Of a stretch of 64,000 nucleotides of DNA, positions 26,113 through 35,693 are shown in pieces (within the stretch, counting starts at the first letter, position 1; each line of letters begins with the position of its first letter). Source of the stretch: Fundicoccus sp052116145 (GTDB taxonomy: Bacteria > Bacillota > Bacilli > Lactobacillales > Aerococcaceae); contig NZ_JBQKLQ010000001.1 in assembly GCF_052116145.1 (NCBI RefSeq), forward strand, positions 558,001 to 622,000. Direction: 5' to 3'. Position numbers and translations under genes: made by a program. A model generated the notes under the pieces. The model searched no databases and was not told the DNA's origin. It saw only the letters and a program-made list of their open reading frames with translations.

Positions 26113-27280
26113 TGCGCAATGGATTGAAGCGGATGTTATTCGAATGCGTCGCCACCTTCACCAGCATCCCGAATTATCTTTCCAAGAGGAAGAAACCTCA
26201 ATTTACATTTATAATAAGCTCGTTTCCTATGGTCTGACAGATATCCAACGTAACGTCGGTAATGGTTATGGTATTGTCGCAACTATTCAAGGTCAAACAG
26301 GAGAAGGGCCAGTGATAGCTTTAAGAGCAGACATGGATGCCTTACCAGTTGAAGAGGAAGCAGATTATTCATTTCCTTCAAAGAAATCAGGTATCATGCA
26401 TGCTTGTGGTCACGATGGTCATACAGCTATTCTGCTAGGCGTTGCGCACTTAGTTCAAAGAAAAAGAGCGGAATTTCGTGGCACTGTGATGTTTATATTT
26501 CAACATGGCGAGGAAGTGAAGCCAGGTGGTGCTAAAAGTATCATAGCCACCGGCCTCTTAGATAATGTCGATGAGATTTATGGCCTTCATGTCGATCCAC
26601 AACTAACTGTTGGTCAAATGAGTTACTCAATGGACTATGGTTCTGCCGCTTCAGATACAATCAAGATAGATGTTCAAGGCAAGAGTGGTCATGCCTCGCG
26701 CCCACAAGAAGCCATCGATGCGATTATTATCGCCTCTGAAATCATTACTAACTTACAAACTTTAGTTAGTCGCACTGTCGATCCGTTTAAACCAGCTGTA
26801 TTAACCTTTGGTAGCGTTCAAGCCGGTGGAACAGCTAAGAACATCATTGCAGATCAAGCCTTGATACACGGTACAATTAGGACGTTTTCAGAAGAGGTTC
26901 GCTTACATTTAAAACGTAAACTAATCCAAATGACTGAAGCAATTGTTGGCATGAATGATGGCGAAGTTGTGATCACTTACCAAGATGGCTATCCGGCTTT
27001 ACTTAACACAGCCGAACTTGTCAAAGAATCAGTTAAAGTTATAAAGAATAAGCAAGTTTTTGACCGTGTCTTTGAATTAAGTCCTACTTTAATCGGAGAA
27101 GACTTTGCTTACTACTTACAAGATATTCCAGGTGCTTTTTTTCATTTAGGTATCAGCGATAAAGGGAGTAAGAATAACTATCCCTTACACCACCCGAAGT
27201 TTTCTATGAATGAAGGGTGTTTATTAAAAGGGGTTCAACTTTTCTTGGCAATTTTACTGAATAAACTAGAAGAAGCTTAA
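26090..27280 (+). CDS. M20-family amidohydrolase, second of a tandem pair
   Basis: Paralogue of the previous gene (396 residues) with the same M20D motifs: HLHQHPELSFQE, MHACGHDGHTA, HGEEVKPGGAKS, LHVDPQLTVGQ, GKSGHASRP and IGEDFAYY. The shared strings HLHQHPELSFQ and QTLVSR show that the pair arose by tandem duplication and then diverged. GAAGGGAAGAG within the end of the first gene is its ribosome site. Because both copies keep all metal ligands they are probably both active, perhaps on different acyl-amino acids or as a heteromer. Confidence 0.9.
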   Translation: MRSDWLNDAQWIEADVIRMRRHLHQHPELSFQEEETSIYIYNKLVSYGLTDIQRNVGNGYGIVATIQGQTGEGPVIALRADMDALPVEEEADYSFPSKKSGIMHACGHDGHTAILLGVAHLVQRKRAEFRGTVMFIFQHGEEVKPGGAKSIIATGLLDNVDEIYGLHVDPQLTVGQMSYSMDYGSAASDTIKIDVQGKSGHASRPQEAIDAIIIASEIITNLQTLVSRTVDPFKPAVLTFGSVQAGGTAKNIIADQALIHGTIRTFSEEVRLHLKRKLIQMTEAIVGMNDGEVVITYQDGYPALLNTAELVKESVKVIKNKQVFDRVFELSPTLIGEDFAYYLQDIPGAFFHLGISDKGSKNNYPLHHPKFSMNEGCLLKGVQLFLAILLNKLEEA

Positions 27281-27556
27281 CTCAACAGGCAAGTCTTCCA
27301 TTGTAAGACAGAATAGATAAACTCTGAAATCCTTTATCATACTTTAGAAAGTATTGATAGTAAACTATAACCATAATACCGATGACACTATTGGCTAATT
27401 GCACTAAAACTGCTTATTCTAAAGAGTCTCTTATAGATTAGGTTTAGCAAAATACTCACTATTTGACAGACTATTCTAACGAATCATATGATTTTACTTT
27501 TAACTAGAGAAGACGTAAACTAGTTATCAATCAACTTAATAAGGAGGATGATCAAT

Positions 27557-27997
27557 TTGTCACAGACAGTCTATACGAATTATTGGGTCAATCGTCGAGC
27601 GAATCTAAAGAAAGAACACGGAAGTTACCTTACTGAAGAAGAAGCGTTACAAGGAATCAAAATCTGGTGGGAAATCCATAAAGAAAAACATCATGATGTC
27701 CAACAAACGCGCACTAATTCCGGTGCCTTAGAAATTACCTATGGTGATGAGAACTATTTTTACCGAATTGAAAAAAGAGAAATCACTGATAAGTTACCTT
27801 CTCGGAAGTATAAATTGAGGTCTAAAGGGGAAATCGAATCATTACGATTTAAACACCGCTTAAACGACGAAAGTTTCTTTTATGAAGAATTAGCTGAGCC
27901 TTACCGCGACCGACTAATGGTAGTGATGGCAGATGCCCAGAAATTACGTGAATACGTTTATGATGAAAAGGGTCGTCCTATTAAAAAATATGTATAA
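27557..27997 (+). CDS. Hypothetical protein, unknown family
   Basis: Cytoplasmic-looking protein of 146 residues, charged and without signal or membrane segment. I do not recognise it. The N-terminal half has YLTEEEALQGIKIWWEIHKEKH, the middle NSGALEITYGDENYFYRIEKRE, and the C-terminus YAYDEKGR-like VYDEKGRPIKKYV. The start is probably TTG at 27557, because a perfect AAGGAGG stands 9 bases before it; the ATG at 27548 abuts that ribosome site and cannot use it. It is followed by a long perfect terminator. Codon use is like its neighbours. Confidence 0.7.
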   Translation: MSQTVYTNYWVNRRANLKKEHGSYLTEEEALQGIKIWWEIHKEKHHDVQQTRTNSGALEITYGDENYFYRIEKREITDKLPSRKYKLRSKGEIESLRFKHRLNDESFFYEELAEPYRDRLMVVMADAQKLREYVYDEKGRPIKKYV

Positions 27998-28005
27998 TAT
28001 AAATT

Positions 28006-28049
28006 AACGCCACACGCGAAGAAAGGCAATTTTCTTCGCGTGTGGCGTT
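28006..28049. terminator. Long perfect bidirectional terminator
   Basis: Nineteen-base perfect arms (28006-28024 and 28031-28049; core CGCCACACGCGAAG) with a 6-base loop, between the unknown gene and the convergent pcp gene. Confidence 0.9.
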
Positions 28050-28088
28050 TGCTTCATTATTGATTAAATTTAACTGTTCAAAAAGATA

Positions 28089-28736
28089 TTAGTGTAAACT
28101 GCCACCGATAATTCTATCATCTACTTGATTATGATAAGAAACGATCGTGGCTAAGGCAATTTCTAAACCTTCTACAATCATATCCAGACTCATTGAAGGC
28201 GCAGGTCTCTTAAGTGTCTGTTCCGGTAAATATGGCACATGTATAAAGCCACTTTGTATATTAGGGTATTGTTTTTGACATAGATACAATGTTTGATACA
28301 TGATGTGATTACAAACGAAGGTGCCTGCTGAATTGGATACACTGGCAGGAATCGTATGTTCATTCAAGGATTCAACGATAGCTTTAATTGGTAACTGGCT
28401 AAAATACGCTGCTTGTCCATCGGCTTTTATTATCCGATCAATAGGCTGTTGCCCGGCATTATCTGGAATACGTGCATCATCCAAATTGATGGCGACTCGT
28501 TCTGGTGTTATGCCAAATCGTCCACCAGCTTGCCCAATATGAACTACGATATCAGGAAATTCCTGTTCAATCACCTTTGCCACAACATCGGCTGATTGAT
28601 TGAAAACAGTCGGGATTTCTAGTTTGATTATTTCTGCATCATTAATTGTATCTTTGAGCAAATGAACGGCTTCTAATGCAGGGTTTTTAGTGTCCTGACC
28701 AAAGGGATTAAAAGCGGTAACGAGTAGCTTCAACAT
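28089..28736 (-). CDS. pcp: Pyroglutamyl-peptidase I
   Basis: Cysteine peptidase of family C15 (215 residues) that removes N-terminal pyroglutamate from peptides in the cytoplasm. It begins LLVTAFNPFGQDTKNPA, has GRFGITPERVAINLDDARIPDN with the catalytic Glu, the nucleophile Cys in GTFVCNHIMY, and the His in SGFIHVPYLPEQ. Length is that of the family. Ribosome site TTGGAGGTC precedes the ATG. It is transcribed on its own, convergent with the unknown gene on the plus strand. Confidence 0.95.
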   Translation of the reverse strand: MLKLLVTAFNPFGQDTKNPALEAVHLLKDTINDAEIIKLEIPTVFNQSADVVAKVIEQEFPDIVVHIGQAGGRFGITPERVAINLDDARIPDNAGQQPIDRIIKADGQAAYFSQLPIKAIVESLNEHTIPASVSNSAGTFVCNHIMYQTLYLCQKQYPNIQSGFIHVPYLPEQTLKRPAPSMSLDMIVEGLEIALATIVSYHNQVDDRIIGGSLH

Positions 28737-28885
28737 GTTATGACCTCCAAAATAGGGAATGATAGATAAATATTGCTATAAATTTTCAGTATTATATAAT
28801 GAAAAGGTATAATAATACCGATTATATCACACGTATACATTTGTGAAAAATTTAGTACTTTTAAAAACTAGAGAGTAGGTCATCA

Positions 28886-29563
28886 ATGTTTGAACAATGG
28901 GTTGCAATGGAAGATTTTTTTTATTCATCAATGATTATTGAAATTGCGATAGCAGTAGTATTTGGTATTGTTGCGATTGCTACGATTTTTAATTTAAAGA
29001 ATAAACGGTCGCGTATTTTATTTGGTATCAGTGGCTTGATCGTGGCAGTTATGGCTGCCTTGATATTTACTGGTTTAAATAAGCATCAAGACTTTATAGA
29101 TAAGACACGCTTTGAGAATGCAGCAGTTAGACGATACACCGTTGCACCTTTCAATAAATTTCGTTACTCTAATACCGAGACCTCCATTTATAGAGTCGGT
29201 TATATGGTCGAAACGTTTAAGGATATTGGACTATACAACGCCTTTCCAATCGACCAAGAAATTGAGTATTTGGGAAGTGACAATAGCTTTATGTATTTTC
29301 AGATTGCTAGTACGACCGTATATGCTAATCCTCGTTATGTTGAGTTTACCGATGAAGTGGACAAAGCCAAACGTGTGGGCATTCAATTTTCTTTAATTGA
29401 ACCAGAATTTGAAGAACTTGGTTTCTTCTTAGAGTCAAATGAATTCTTTGAACAGTATCTCGTTCCCAAGACTTTAGAAGACAAGGTCGTTGATCCTAAA
29501 GTCGCTGATAAGGCCGTTTATCAGCATACTGAAGATACAATAGCCGGTTGGGTTGTTCACTAA
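28886..29563 (+). CDS. Membrane protein of unknown function
   Basis: Protein of 225 residues with two N-terminal membrane helices (about 17-37 and 45-64: EIAIAVVFGIVAIATIF and ILFGISGLIVAVMAALIF) and a C-terminal domain, probably outside the membrane, with motifs YRVGYMVETFKDIGLYNAF and EPEFEELGFFLESNEFFEQYLVP. The layout recalls small DUF4811-type proteins of lactobacilli, but I am not sure. It ends 40 bases before a DUF218 membrane protein gene and may be cotranscribed with it. Confidence 0.75.
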   Translation: MFEQWVAMEDFFYSSMIIEIAIAVVFGIVAIATIFNLKNKRSRILFGISGLIVAVMAALIFTGLNKHQDFIDKTRFENAAVRRYTVAPFNKFRYSNTETSIYRVGYMVETFKDIGLYNAFPIDQEIEYLGSDNSFMYFQIASTTVYANPRYVEFTDEVDKAKRVGIQFSLIEPEFEELGFFLESNEFFEQYLVPKTLEDKVVDPKVADKAVYQHTEDTIAGWVVH

Positions 29564-29603
29564 TATCAATGCAGTAAAATAACAATCGAAGAAGGTGAAG
29601 TAT

Positions 29604-30623
29604 ATGTTTGGATTTTTAACAATGGCTTGTTTGATGGTAGGGATGGCATTCGCAGTCATCTATTTAAAAGAACCAAGAACTTTATGGTTAGGTAGTAGTT
29701 TCCTGGCAATGGTCATGACTTTAGGTATCACACTTGCCACTTTCTTAATTACGCGAGGGCAGGTGACGCCTGTGCTGATCCTTGCCATAATAGTTGGTCT
29801 ATTACTGTTTTTTCTACCAACCTTTATCATCATCGTATTCTTATCCAGTGGAGTAACAGTTATCCGACGAGAAGGTTTACGTTTAACCAACATATTGGCC
29901 TTTGGTGCCGGATTAATGACGATTGCTTACTTAACCATTTGGCCATGGGTAGGGGATATGACCCAGCATAATGTGATGAGTATTCTTTATGCCTATATTT
30001 CGTCTCTAGCGCTTTATTTTATTGTTCTGCTAAATTTATATACTCTAACGACCGCCTTGAACCTAATTCATTTCAATATACCTCAGTTAGATTATTTAGT
30101 GGTCTTAGGTGCAGGTTTAAACGGTGATAAAGTAACGCCATTATTAGCAAGTCGTATCGACAAAGCCATTCAGTTATATCATCGACAACCATCTGTTCAA
30201 TTAATTATGACCGGCGGCCAAGGGGATGATGAGTTAATAGCTGAAGGCTTAGCGATGGCAAACTATGCTTTGGCCAAAGACCTTCCGTCAGAAGCAGTTA
30301 TTATTGAAGACCGAGCGGTAAACACCGAAGAAAACATTGCCTTCTCCCAGCAGTTAATGACTAAGGAAAAGGCTAAATTTGCGGTAGTTAGTAACAACTA
30401 TCATGTATTTAGAGCGTTATTACTTGCTAGAGAACAAGGCTTAAAATGTATCGGTTTCGGTGCAAAAACGAAATGGTATTTTGCGATTAACGCCTTTATA
30501 CGCGAATTCATTGGTTACCTCTATTTAAAACGGAAATTTCATTTAATAGTTATCACCATCTTTACGATAGGCTTTACGTTATTACAAGCCTTAATTATTT
30601 ATATCAACCAATACATAGATTAG
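29604..30623 (+). CDS. YdcF-family (DUF218) membrane protein
   Basis: Membrane protein of 339 residues. Five or six helices occupy residues 1-150 and one more lies at the C-terminus (VITIFTIGFTLLQALIIYI). Between them is a DUF218 domain (about 160-300) with VVLGAGLNGDKVTPLLASR, MTGGQGDDE, EDRAVNTEENIAFS and SNNYHVFRA, the set seen in the YdcF/ElyC/SanA family linked to envelope biogenesis. I take the ATG at 29604, since GAAGGTG lies 6 bases before it; the GTG at 29595 overlaps that site. Exact reaction unknown. Confidence 0.85.
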   Translation: MFGFLTMACLMVGMAFAVIYLKEPRTLWLGSSFLAMVMTLGITLATFLITRGQVTPVLILAIIVGLLLFFLPTFIIIVFLSSGVTVIRREGLRLTNILAFGAGLMTIAYLTIWPWVGDMTQHNVMSILYAYISSLALYFIVLLNLYTLTTALNLIHFNIPQLDYLVVLGAGLNGDKVTPLLASRIDKAIQLYHRQPSVQLIMTGGQGDDELIAEGLAMANYALAKDLPSEAVIIEDRAVNTEENIAFSQQLMTKEKAKFAVVSNNYHVFRALLLAREQGLKCIGFGAKTKWYFAINAFIREFIGYLYLKRKFHLIVITIFTIGFTLLQALIIYINQYID

Positions 30624-30632
30624 TGTTTATCT

Positions 30633-30679
30633 AAACAGTTGCTTAACCTTTTTAATATGGTTAATGGCGACTGTTTTTT
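30633..30679 (+). terminator. Terminator after the YdcF-like gene
   Basis: AAACAGTTGC ... TTAACC pairs with GGTTAA ... GCGACTGTTT in two stacked stems; TTTTTT follows. Confidence 0.85.
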
Positions 30680-30758
30680 AATATGTTGATTAAGTTTATT
30701 AGCTGTTTATTAACATATAGGTTAAAATATAATGAAACCGATAGAAAAGGAGAATTAC

Positions 30759-33656
30759 ATGACATTTAAATTGCTCGAAACAAAACAGTTACACGATATT
30801 CAATCAGAAGGTCGCATTTATGAGCATGAAGAAACAGGGGCTAAAGTATTACGTTTAGCCAATGACGATCCAAATAAGGCCTTTACCATTGCATTCAAAA
30901 CGCCGGCATATAGCGATAACGGCATTGCACATATTCTTGAACATTCTGTTTTAAATGGTTCGAAGAAGTATCCATCTAAAGAACCATTTGTTGAACTAAT
31001 TAAAGGTTCTTTGAACACCTTCGTCAACGCAATGACTTTTTCTGATAAAACAATTTATCCAGTCGCATCCACAAATCAACAAGACTTTGAAAACTTAATG
31101 GGAGTTTATCTTGATGCGGTTTTCCAACCAAACTTCCGAGAGAACCCTCAAATTCTTGAGCAAGAGGGCTGGCATTATCATTTAGAATCAGCTGAAGAAG
31201 ATTTAATTTATAAAGGTGTCGTTTATAACGAAATGAAGGGAGCAAACGCCTCGCCTGATCGTCAGTTATCCATGTTTATGAGACGTAACCTCTATCCTAA
31301 TACGCCCTATGCCTTTGATTCAGGTGGTAATTCACCAGATATTACGTCTTTAACTCAAGATGAATTTATTGCTTTTCACGAGCGTTATTATCATCCATCT
31401 AACTCATTGACTATTTTATACGGAGACCTAGACGAAAACGCTGCTTTTGAAGATTTAGCAGAATATTTCAGTGGGATGGGGCAATTAGATGAAGCGATAG
31501 AATTAGCTTTCGAGAGTCAAATTCCAGAAGTAACAGATGTTGAAGAGACGTATTCATTAGCGGATGGAGACGATCCTAAAGAAAAAGATTACTTAGCCCT
31601 AGCTTGGCATACAAATACTGTCGATAAAACATTAGATTATTTCGGCTTTAGCATTTTAACGGATATTCTTTTCGATAATAATGAGTCGCCTTTGAAGAAA
31701 GCCTTATTAGATGCTGAAATCGGGGGCGATATTGACGCAGATTTCTCGCAAATTGGATATGTTGAAGCCTTTTCAATTGTGGCGAAATTCTCGCAAAGTG
31801 ATCGCATGGACGATTTCAAACGCATCGTTAAAGACGTCTTAAGTCAATTGGTAAAAGAAGGAATCCCAGGTGAATTAGTGGAAGCCTCACTGAATAAACA
31901 CCTTTTCCATCTGAAAGAAGCGGCCATTTCTGAAAGTAATCCTCGTGGTGTTATTTATGCGATTGGTGCTTTAAATAGCTGGTTATATGGTAATTCACCA
32001 TTCGAACGGATTGAGTTTTCTGATGCTTTAGCTCAATTAAAAGTGTTAGCAAAGGAAAGATACTTCGAGGAGTTAATTGAACGTAAATTATTGGATAACC
32101 CACATAGAGTGGCATTGACACTTAAAGCAGACCCTGGTAAAAGCGACCGCCAAGAAGCTAAAACCTTAGCCGACTTAAAGGCTTACCAAGAAAGCCTTAG
32201 TACAGAAGAGGTTCAAGCATTAGTGGACAATACACAAGCATTAATACAAAAACAAGAGCAAGCGGATAAACCAGAAGATTTAGATAAAATTCCTCGTTTA
32301 ACACGTGAGGATTTAACGACTGAGACATCTGTCAAGGAAATCAACGTATCAGAGCTATTTGAAGGTACTATCTTTAACCATGCGGATGAATTTACATCTG
32401 GTATTGATTACTTAAATCTGTATTTTGACATTTCTGATTTCAAACAAGCTGATTACGAAGCACTCGGTTTCTTAAGTAATTTATTAGGCAGCTTACCAAC
32501 AGAACGTTATTCTGTAGCGGAACTTCAAACTCAAATCGACCTTAATACAGGTGGGATTCATGCGAATGTTGTCGTTTACGATGATCCAAAAACAAAAGAA
32601 ACAAAGCCATATTTGGTAATTAGTGGAAAAACACTTGAAGAATCATTAGATGCCTTATTGGTCTTAATGCAAGAAGTATTATGTCAGACGAAGTGGAACG
32701 CGACCGAAGATATCTTGAAGTTAACACAAAGCTACCTTTCAGATTTCGATCGTCAAATCGATTTCAGCTCACATGCGCTGGCTGCTTCTCGTGCGATGAG
32801 CCAAGTGAAAATCGCAAGTAAATTGAATGAACAGACATCTGGTTTAGATCAATACCAATACTTACTGAAAACTCGTGATCAGCTGAAAAACAAGGAGGGC
32901 GCACAGTTAACTAAAACGTTAGAGACATTAGCTAAACAGTTGATGAATCAACAAAGAATGCATGCCCTTTATGTTGGGGATGCCAGTCGTGTTGAACAAG
33001 TAAAAGCTCGCATTAAAACAGTCTTTAAACAAGTTCCAAGTGAAACGCTTGCTAAAAAAACAGTCCTAGCAACCGGATTTAAGCAAAAAGAAGCCTTCAT
33101 TACGGCACAAGACGTTAACTATGTTGCCCAAGCAGCTAACGCATTAGATGCTTTACCGTATTCGGGTCCAGCAAATGTTTTAACGACAATGTTACGTTTC
33201 GATTATTTATGGAATAACATTCGTGTTAAAGGCGGTGCTTATGGGGCGATTATGCAGATGACACGTTCAGGTGGTTTAGCCTTTGTGTCTTATCGTGATC
33301 CAAACATCATGAAGACAATCGAAACTTACCAAGGTTTGCCAGCCTATATTGCGGAAATGTCAGTTGATGAGGCTGAACTATTTAAAGCAATTATTGGTAC
33401 AATGAGTAATTTAGATCAACCACTTTCTGCTTACCACCGTGGGTTGAAGTCCTTTACAATGTTACAAACAAGCTACTGCGAAGCAGATATTATACGTCTG
33501 AAAGAAGAAATATTAGCAACGACATTAGAGGATTTAAAGTCAATGCATGCAGCCTTTGACACTTTATTAACTAATCCAGCAACTGTTGTGATTGGTAATA
33601 AAGCACAAATTGATGCAGTAAAGGATCAATTCGACGTTATTAAAGAGCTTTACTAA
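30759..33656 (+). CDS. M16C-family metalloprotease (presequence-protease-like)
   Basis: Large zinc peptidase of 965 residues, family M16C (the insulinase/PreP group), degrading peptides inside its closed chamber. The inverted zinc motif HxxEH is seen as HILEHSVLNGSKKYPSK near residue 60, with the third ligand Glu expected in YKGVVYNEMKGANASP (about 155-165). The C-terminal half contains RVKGGAYGAIMQMTRSGGLAF, the substrate-binding R/Y region. The start ATG at 30759 has AAAAGGAG 6 bases ahead; the in-frame ATG at 30732 has no site. There is no signal peptide. It is monocistronic with a terminator at each end. Confidence 0.93.
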   Translation: MTFKLLETKQLHDIQSEGRIYEHEETGAKVLRLANDDPNKAFTIAFKTPAYSDNGIAHILEHSVLNGSKKYPSKEPFVELIKGSLNTFVNAMTFSDKTIYPVASTNQQDFENLMGVYLDAVFQPNFRENPQILEQEGWHYHLESAEEDLIYKGVVYNEMKGANASPDRQLSMFMRRNLYPNTPYAFDSGGNSPDITSLTQDEFIAFHERYYHPSNSLTILYGDLDENAAFEDLAEYFSGMGQLDEAIELAFESQIPEVTDVEETYSLADGDDPKEKDYLALAWHTNTVDKTLDYFGFSILTDILFDNNESPLKKALLDAEIGGDIDADFSQIGYVEAFSIVAKFSQSDRMDDFKRIVKDVLSQLVKEGIPGELVEASLNKHLFHLKEAAISESNPRGVIYAIGALNSWLYGNSPFERIEFSDALAQLKVLAKERYFEELIERKLLDNPHRVALTLKADPGKSDRQEAKTLADLKAYQESLSTEEVQALVDNTQALIQKQEQADKPEDLDKIPRLTREDLTTETSVKEINVSELFEGTIFNHADEFTSGIDYLNLYFDISDFKQADYEALGFLSNLLGSLPTERYSVAELQTQIDLNTGGIHANVVVYDDPKTKETKPYLVISGKTLEESLDALLVLMQEVLCQTKWNATEDILKLTQSYLSDFDRQIDFSSHALAASRAMSQVKIASKLNEQTSGLDQYQYLLKTRDQLKNKEGAQLTKTLETLAKQLMNQQRMHALYVGDASRVEQVKARIKTVFKQVPSETLAKKTVLATGFKQKEAFITAQDVNYVAQAANALDALPYSGPANVLTTMLRFDYLWNNIRVKGGAYGAIMQMTRSGGLAFVSYRDPNIMKTIETYQGLPAYIAEMSVDEAELFKAIIGTMSNLDQPLSAYHRGLKSFTMLQTSYCEADIIRLKEEILATTLEDLKSMHAAFDTLLTNPATVVIGNKAQIDAVKDQFDVIKELY

Positions 33657-33667
33657 CCGATCAAAAT

Positions 33668-33718
33668 AATAACATCAAGCGTCTGGTCAAATGACTCGGT
33701 GCTTGGTGTTATTTATTT
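33668..33718 (+). terminator. Terminator after the M16C gene
   Basis: AATAACATCAAGC (33668-33680) pairs with GCTTGGTGTTATT (33701-33713) using one G-U pair; TATTT follows. Confidence 0.75.
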
Positions 33719-33854
33719 GCTTTTAAAAAGCTTAAAACTAGACGATTAATCAATTTGACTATTTTATTGTAATGTACTTCATTTCTTAAGTTATATAAAC
33801 ACGCTTTCTATAGAGCAGCGACAGAAAGCTAATAAACTATGTGGAAAAGGGTGA

Positions 33855-34415
33855 TTAGTTTTTCGTTTTAGATGAATTTAACTCTCTCTTATGACGTTTA
33901 TTTTTTTTAATCGCCCAGTCATAATGACTAGAGGTAGCTGAAATCCAATAACTTGCTAAGGTTGAATTTCCAGTCCAAGTTAAATACCCCTTAGTAAACA
34001 ATTCCTCATCAGAGAAAGGTTCAACTAACCCCATAAGCTGAGAATGACTCTCTTTAAAAGCATGAATACTTTCATTTAGGGTGGTCTGTTGATGATTCTC
34101 CCAGATTTTTTCATTTAATCCTGAATAGTTTCTCCAATTATATGGTTCGGGTAGAAACGCTTTATTTATCCCCGATTTTTGGTTTTTAGCCCATTTTATC
34201 AGCAATTGATGCCATTCGTACAAATGAACAATAACATCTCTTACATTTTTATCACGTTTCCAATGATTGGCTTTTTGTTTATCCAGAAAGTCCTCTGGGA
34301 ACATAAATGGTGTGTTTAGTTCATACGTTGACATGTTTTCTAACGTGTTAATTAGCTCTGAAAATTTCAGCTCTGATAACTCCATAAGATCTATTTTATT
34401 TGTTGGTCGTGGCAT
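33855..34415 (-). CDS. ClbS/DfsB-family four-helix protein (DUF1706)
   Basis: Cytoplasmic protein of 186 residues in the DinB-like ClbS/DfsB family. Recognisable pieces: VRDVIVHLYEWHQLLIKW, EPYNWRNYSGLNEKIWENHQ, SHSQLMGLVEPFSDEELF, YLTWTGNSTLASYWISATSSHYDWA. The E. coli member ClbS protects cells from colibactin, but most relatives are of unknown role. The ATG at 34415 follows AAGGAAGG at 9 bases; the TTG three codons upstream is too close to that site. It is the first gene of the accessory stretch that runs to about 41.4 kb. Confidence 0.85.
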   Translation of the reverse strand: MPRPTNKIDLMELSELKFSELINTLENMSTYELNTPFMFPEDFLDKQKANHWKRDKNVRDVIVHLYEWHQLLIKWAKNQKSGINKAFLPEPYNWRNYSGLNEKIWENHQQTTLNESIHAFKESHSQLMGLVEPFSDEELFTKGYLTWTGNSTLASYWISATSSHYDWAIKKNKRHKRELNSSKTKN

Positions 34416-34424
34416 TTCAAACAA

Positions 34425-34725
34425 TCCTTCCTTTTACGGGTCAACTTACTGTTTACCTTGTCATTATTGATAGGTTACTACTTAATGTTTCACTGCAGCA
34501 AGAGCCTTTAAATAGTTCAAATAAAAATGGCCGATGCTTTAACCATGATTTTATCTCAGTATAAATCATAAATAACCTTTATAAAAGCTACAACAGAGCT
34601 TCATACACTTAACAATTTAAAGAACCATTCTAGCCTTAGGAGAAGGGGACAATGGTAATTTGATGACATACTAGGTAGAGTGTATTAGAATTGATATACA
34701 ATTAAGTTAAAAAGGTGGAATGAAA
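34425..34725. other. Gene-free stretch before the small membrane peptide
   Basis: Roughly 300 AT-rich bases with no supported gene. The final part should hold the promoter for the small ORF at 34726, but I see no near-consensus -35/-10 pair. Confidence 0.3.
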
Positions 34726-34830
34726 ATGACAAGAATTATCATTGGACTTATCGTAGTAGCCGTCATCGCTTATACTTTATATACACAAAATAAATTCTAT
34801 AAAAGAAATGATAATCAAAAGGATAAATAA
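34726..34830 (+). CDS. Small membrane peptide, 34 residues
   Basis: Short gene encoding MTRIIIGLIVVAVIAYTLY followed by a polar, basic tail ending NDNQKDK: one membrane helix (residues 3-20) with a cytoplasmic tail. AAAGGTGG lies 6 bases before the ATG. The stop is 11 bases before the start of the phosphotransferase pseudogene, whose ribosome site AAGGAG overlaps this stop. No family recognised. The clean ribosome site and hydrophobic pattern make it a plausible real gene. Confidence 0.6.
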   Translation: MTRIIIGLIVVAVIAYTLYTQNKFYKRNDNQKDK

Positions 34831-34841
34831 GGAGACTAGTA

Positions 34842-35693
34842 ATGCCTTTAGAATTAACAGCAATTTCAAGTAATTATGAAATAGGTGTAATCAGACGTAT
34901 TAAATTTTTAACACAAGGAAAATCTACAAAAACGTGGAAAATAGAAACAGAAAATGAAGCCTACATTATGAAAACGCTACCAATAAAAGAGTCGGCAAAT
35001 TTCGCTTACAATATCAGTTTACATATTTAACAAACATATCCTAATTTAACGAGCGAATTTTTGTTAAGCAAAAATAATACACCGTATTTGTTAATGAATG
35101 ACACATACTATAGTGTTCAGTCATTTATTACACATAAAGACTCAACGATTCAGTTAGAGGATGTATTAAGCGATTATAATCTATTAAGAAACAAGCTAGC
35201 AAGTTTCTCATCGGAATTCGAACCCAATAATCGATTTACATTAAGTAAACTATGGACGGAATCCAGCCTTTATTTATTAAACACTCATCTTAATCTTTAC
35301 AAACACGTTTCTAAAGACCTAGAGACGCTCTTAGAGCTTGATTCAAAGCGAGATACATAGATACACGGTGATCTAGGCTCCTGGAACATGCTACAAAGAC
35401 CGAATGGTTCAATAAGCTTTATTGATTTTGATGAAGCAAGAGTTAGTCCAAAATATTTGGATTTAGCTGCGATTTACAGTTCCTTTATAAAGAATGACGA
35501 ACAAAGATACTTACAAGGATATACAGAAGCTTTCTTAGAGCCGATGTCTGAGGAAACCAACCAGAAGGAATTATTAATGACCATCAAGTTATGGATACTA
35601 AAAGGTCTATTAACGTCTGCAAAGACCAACAATCAGGCAGTAAAGCATTTTTATCACATATATCAATTCATAGACTCTTTCAATTCAAAATAA
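34842..35693 (+). pseudogene. Aminoglycoside-phosphotransferase-like kinase, two in-frame stops
   Basis: Remnant of an APH/choline-kinase-fold phosphotransferase of about 283 codons. One frame runs from MPLELTAISSNYEIG (ATG after AAGGAG) to the end, broken by TAA at 35028-35030 and TAG at 35358-35360. The ATP lysine region AYIMKTLPIKE is in the first piece. The catalytic loop IHGDLGSWNML (pattern HGDxxxxN) directly follows the second stop, and the metal-binding SFIDFDEARVSP comes after it. No frameshift was seen. The stops would remove the active site, so the gene should be dead unless a suppressor reads them. Substrate unknown. Confidence 0.85.
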
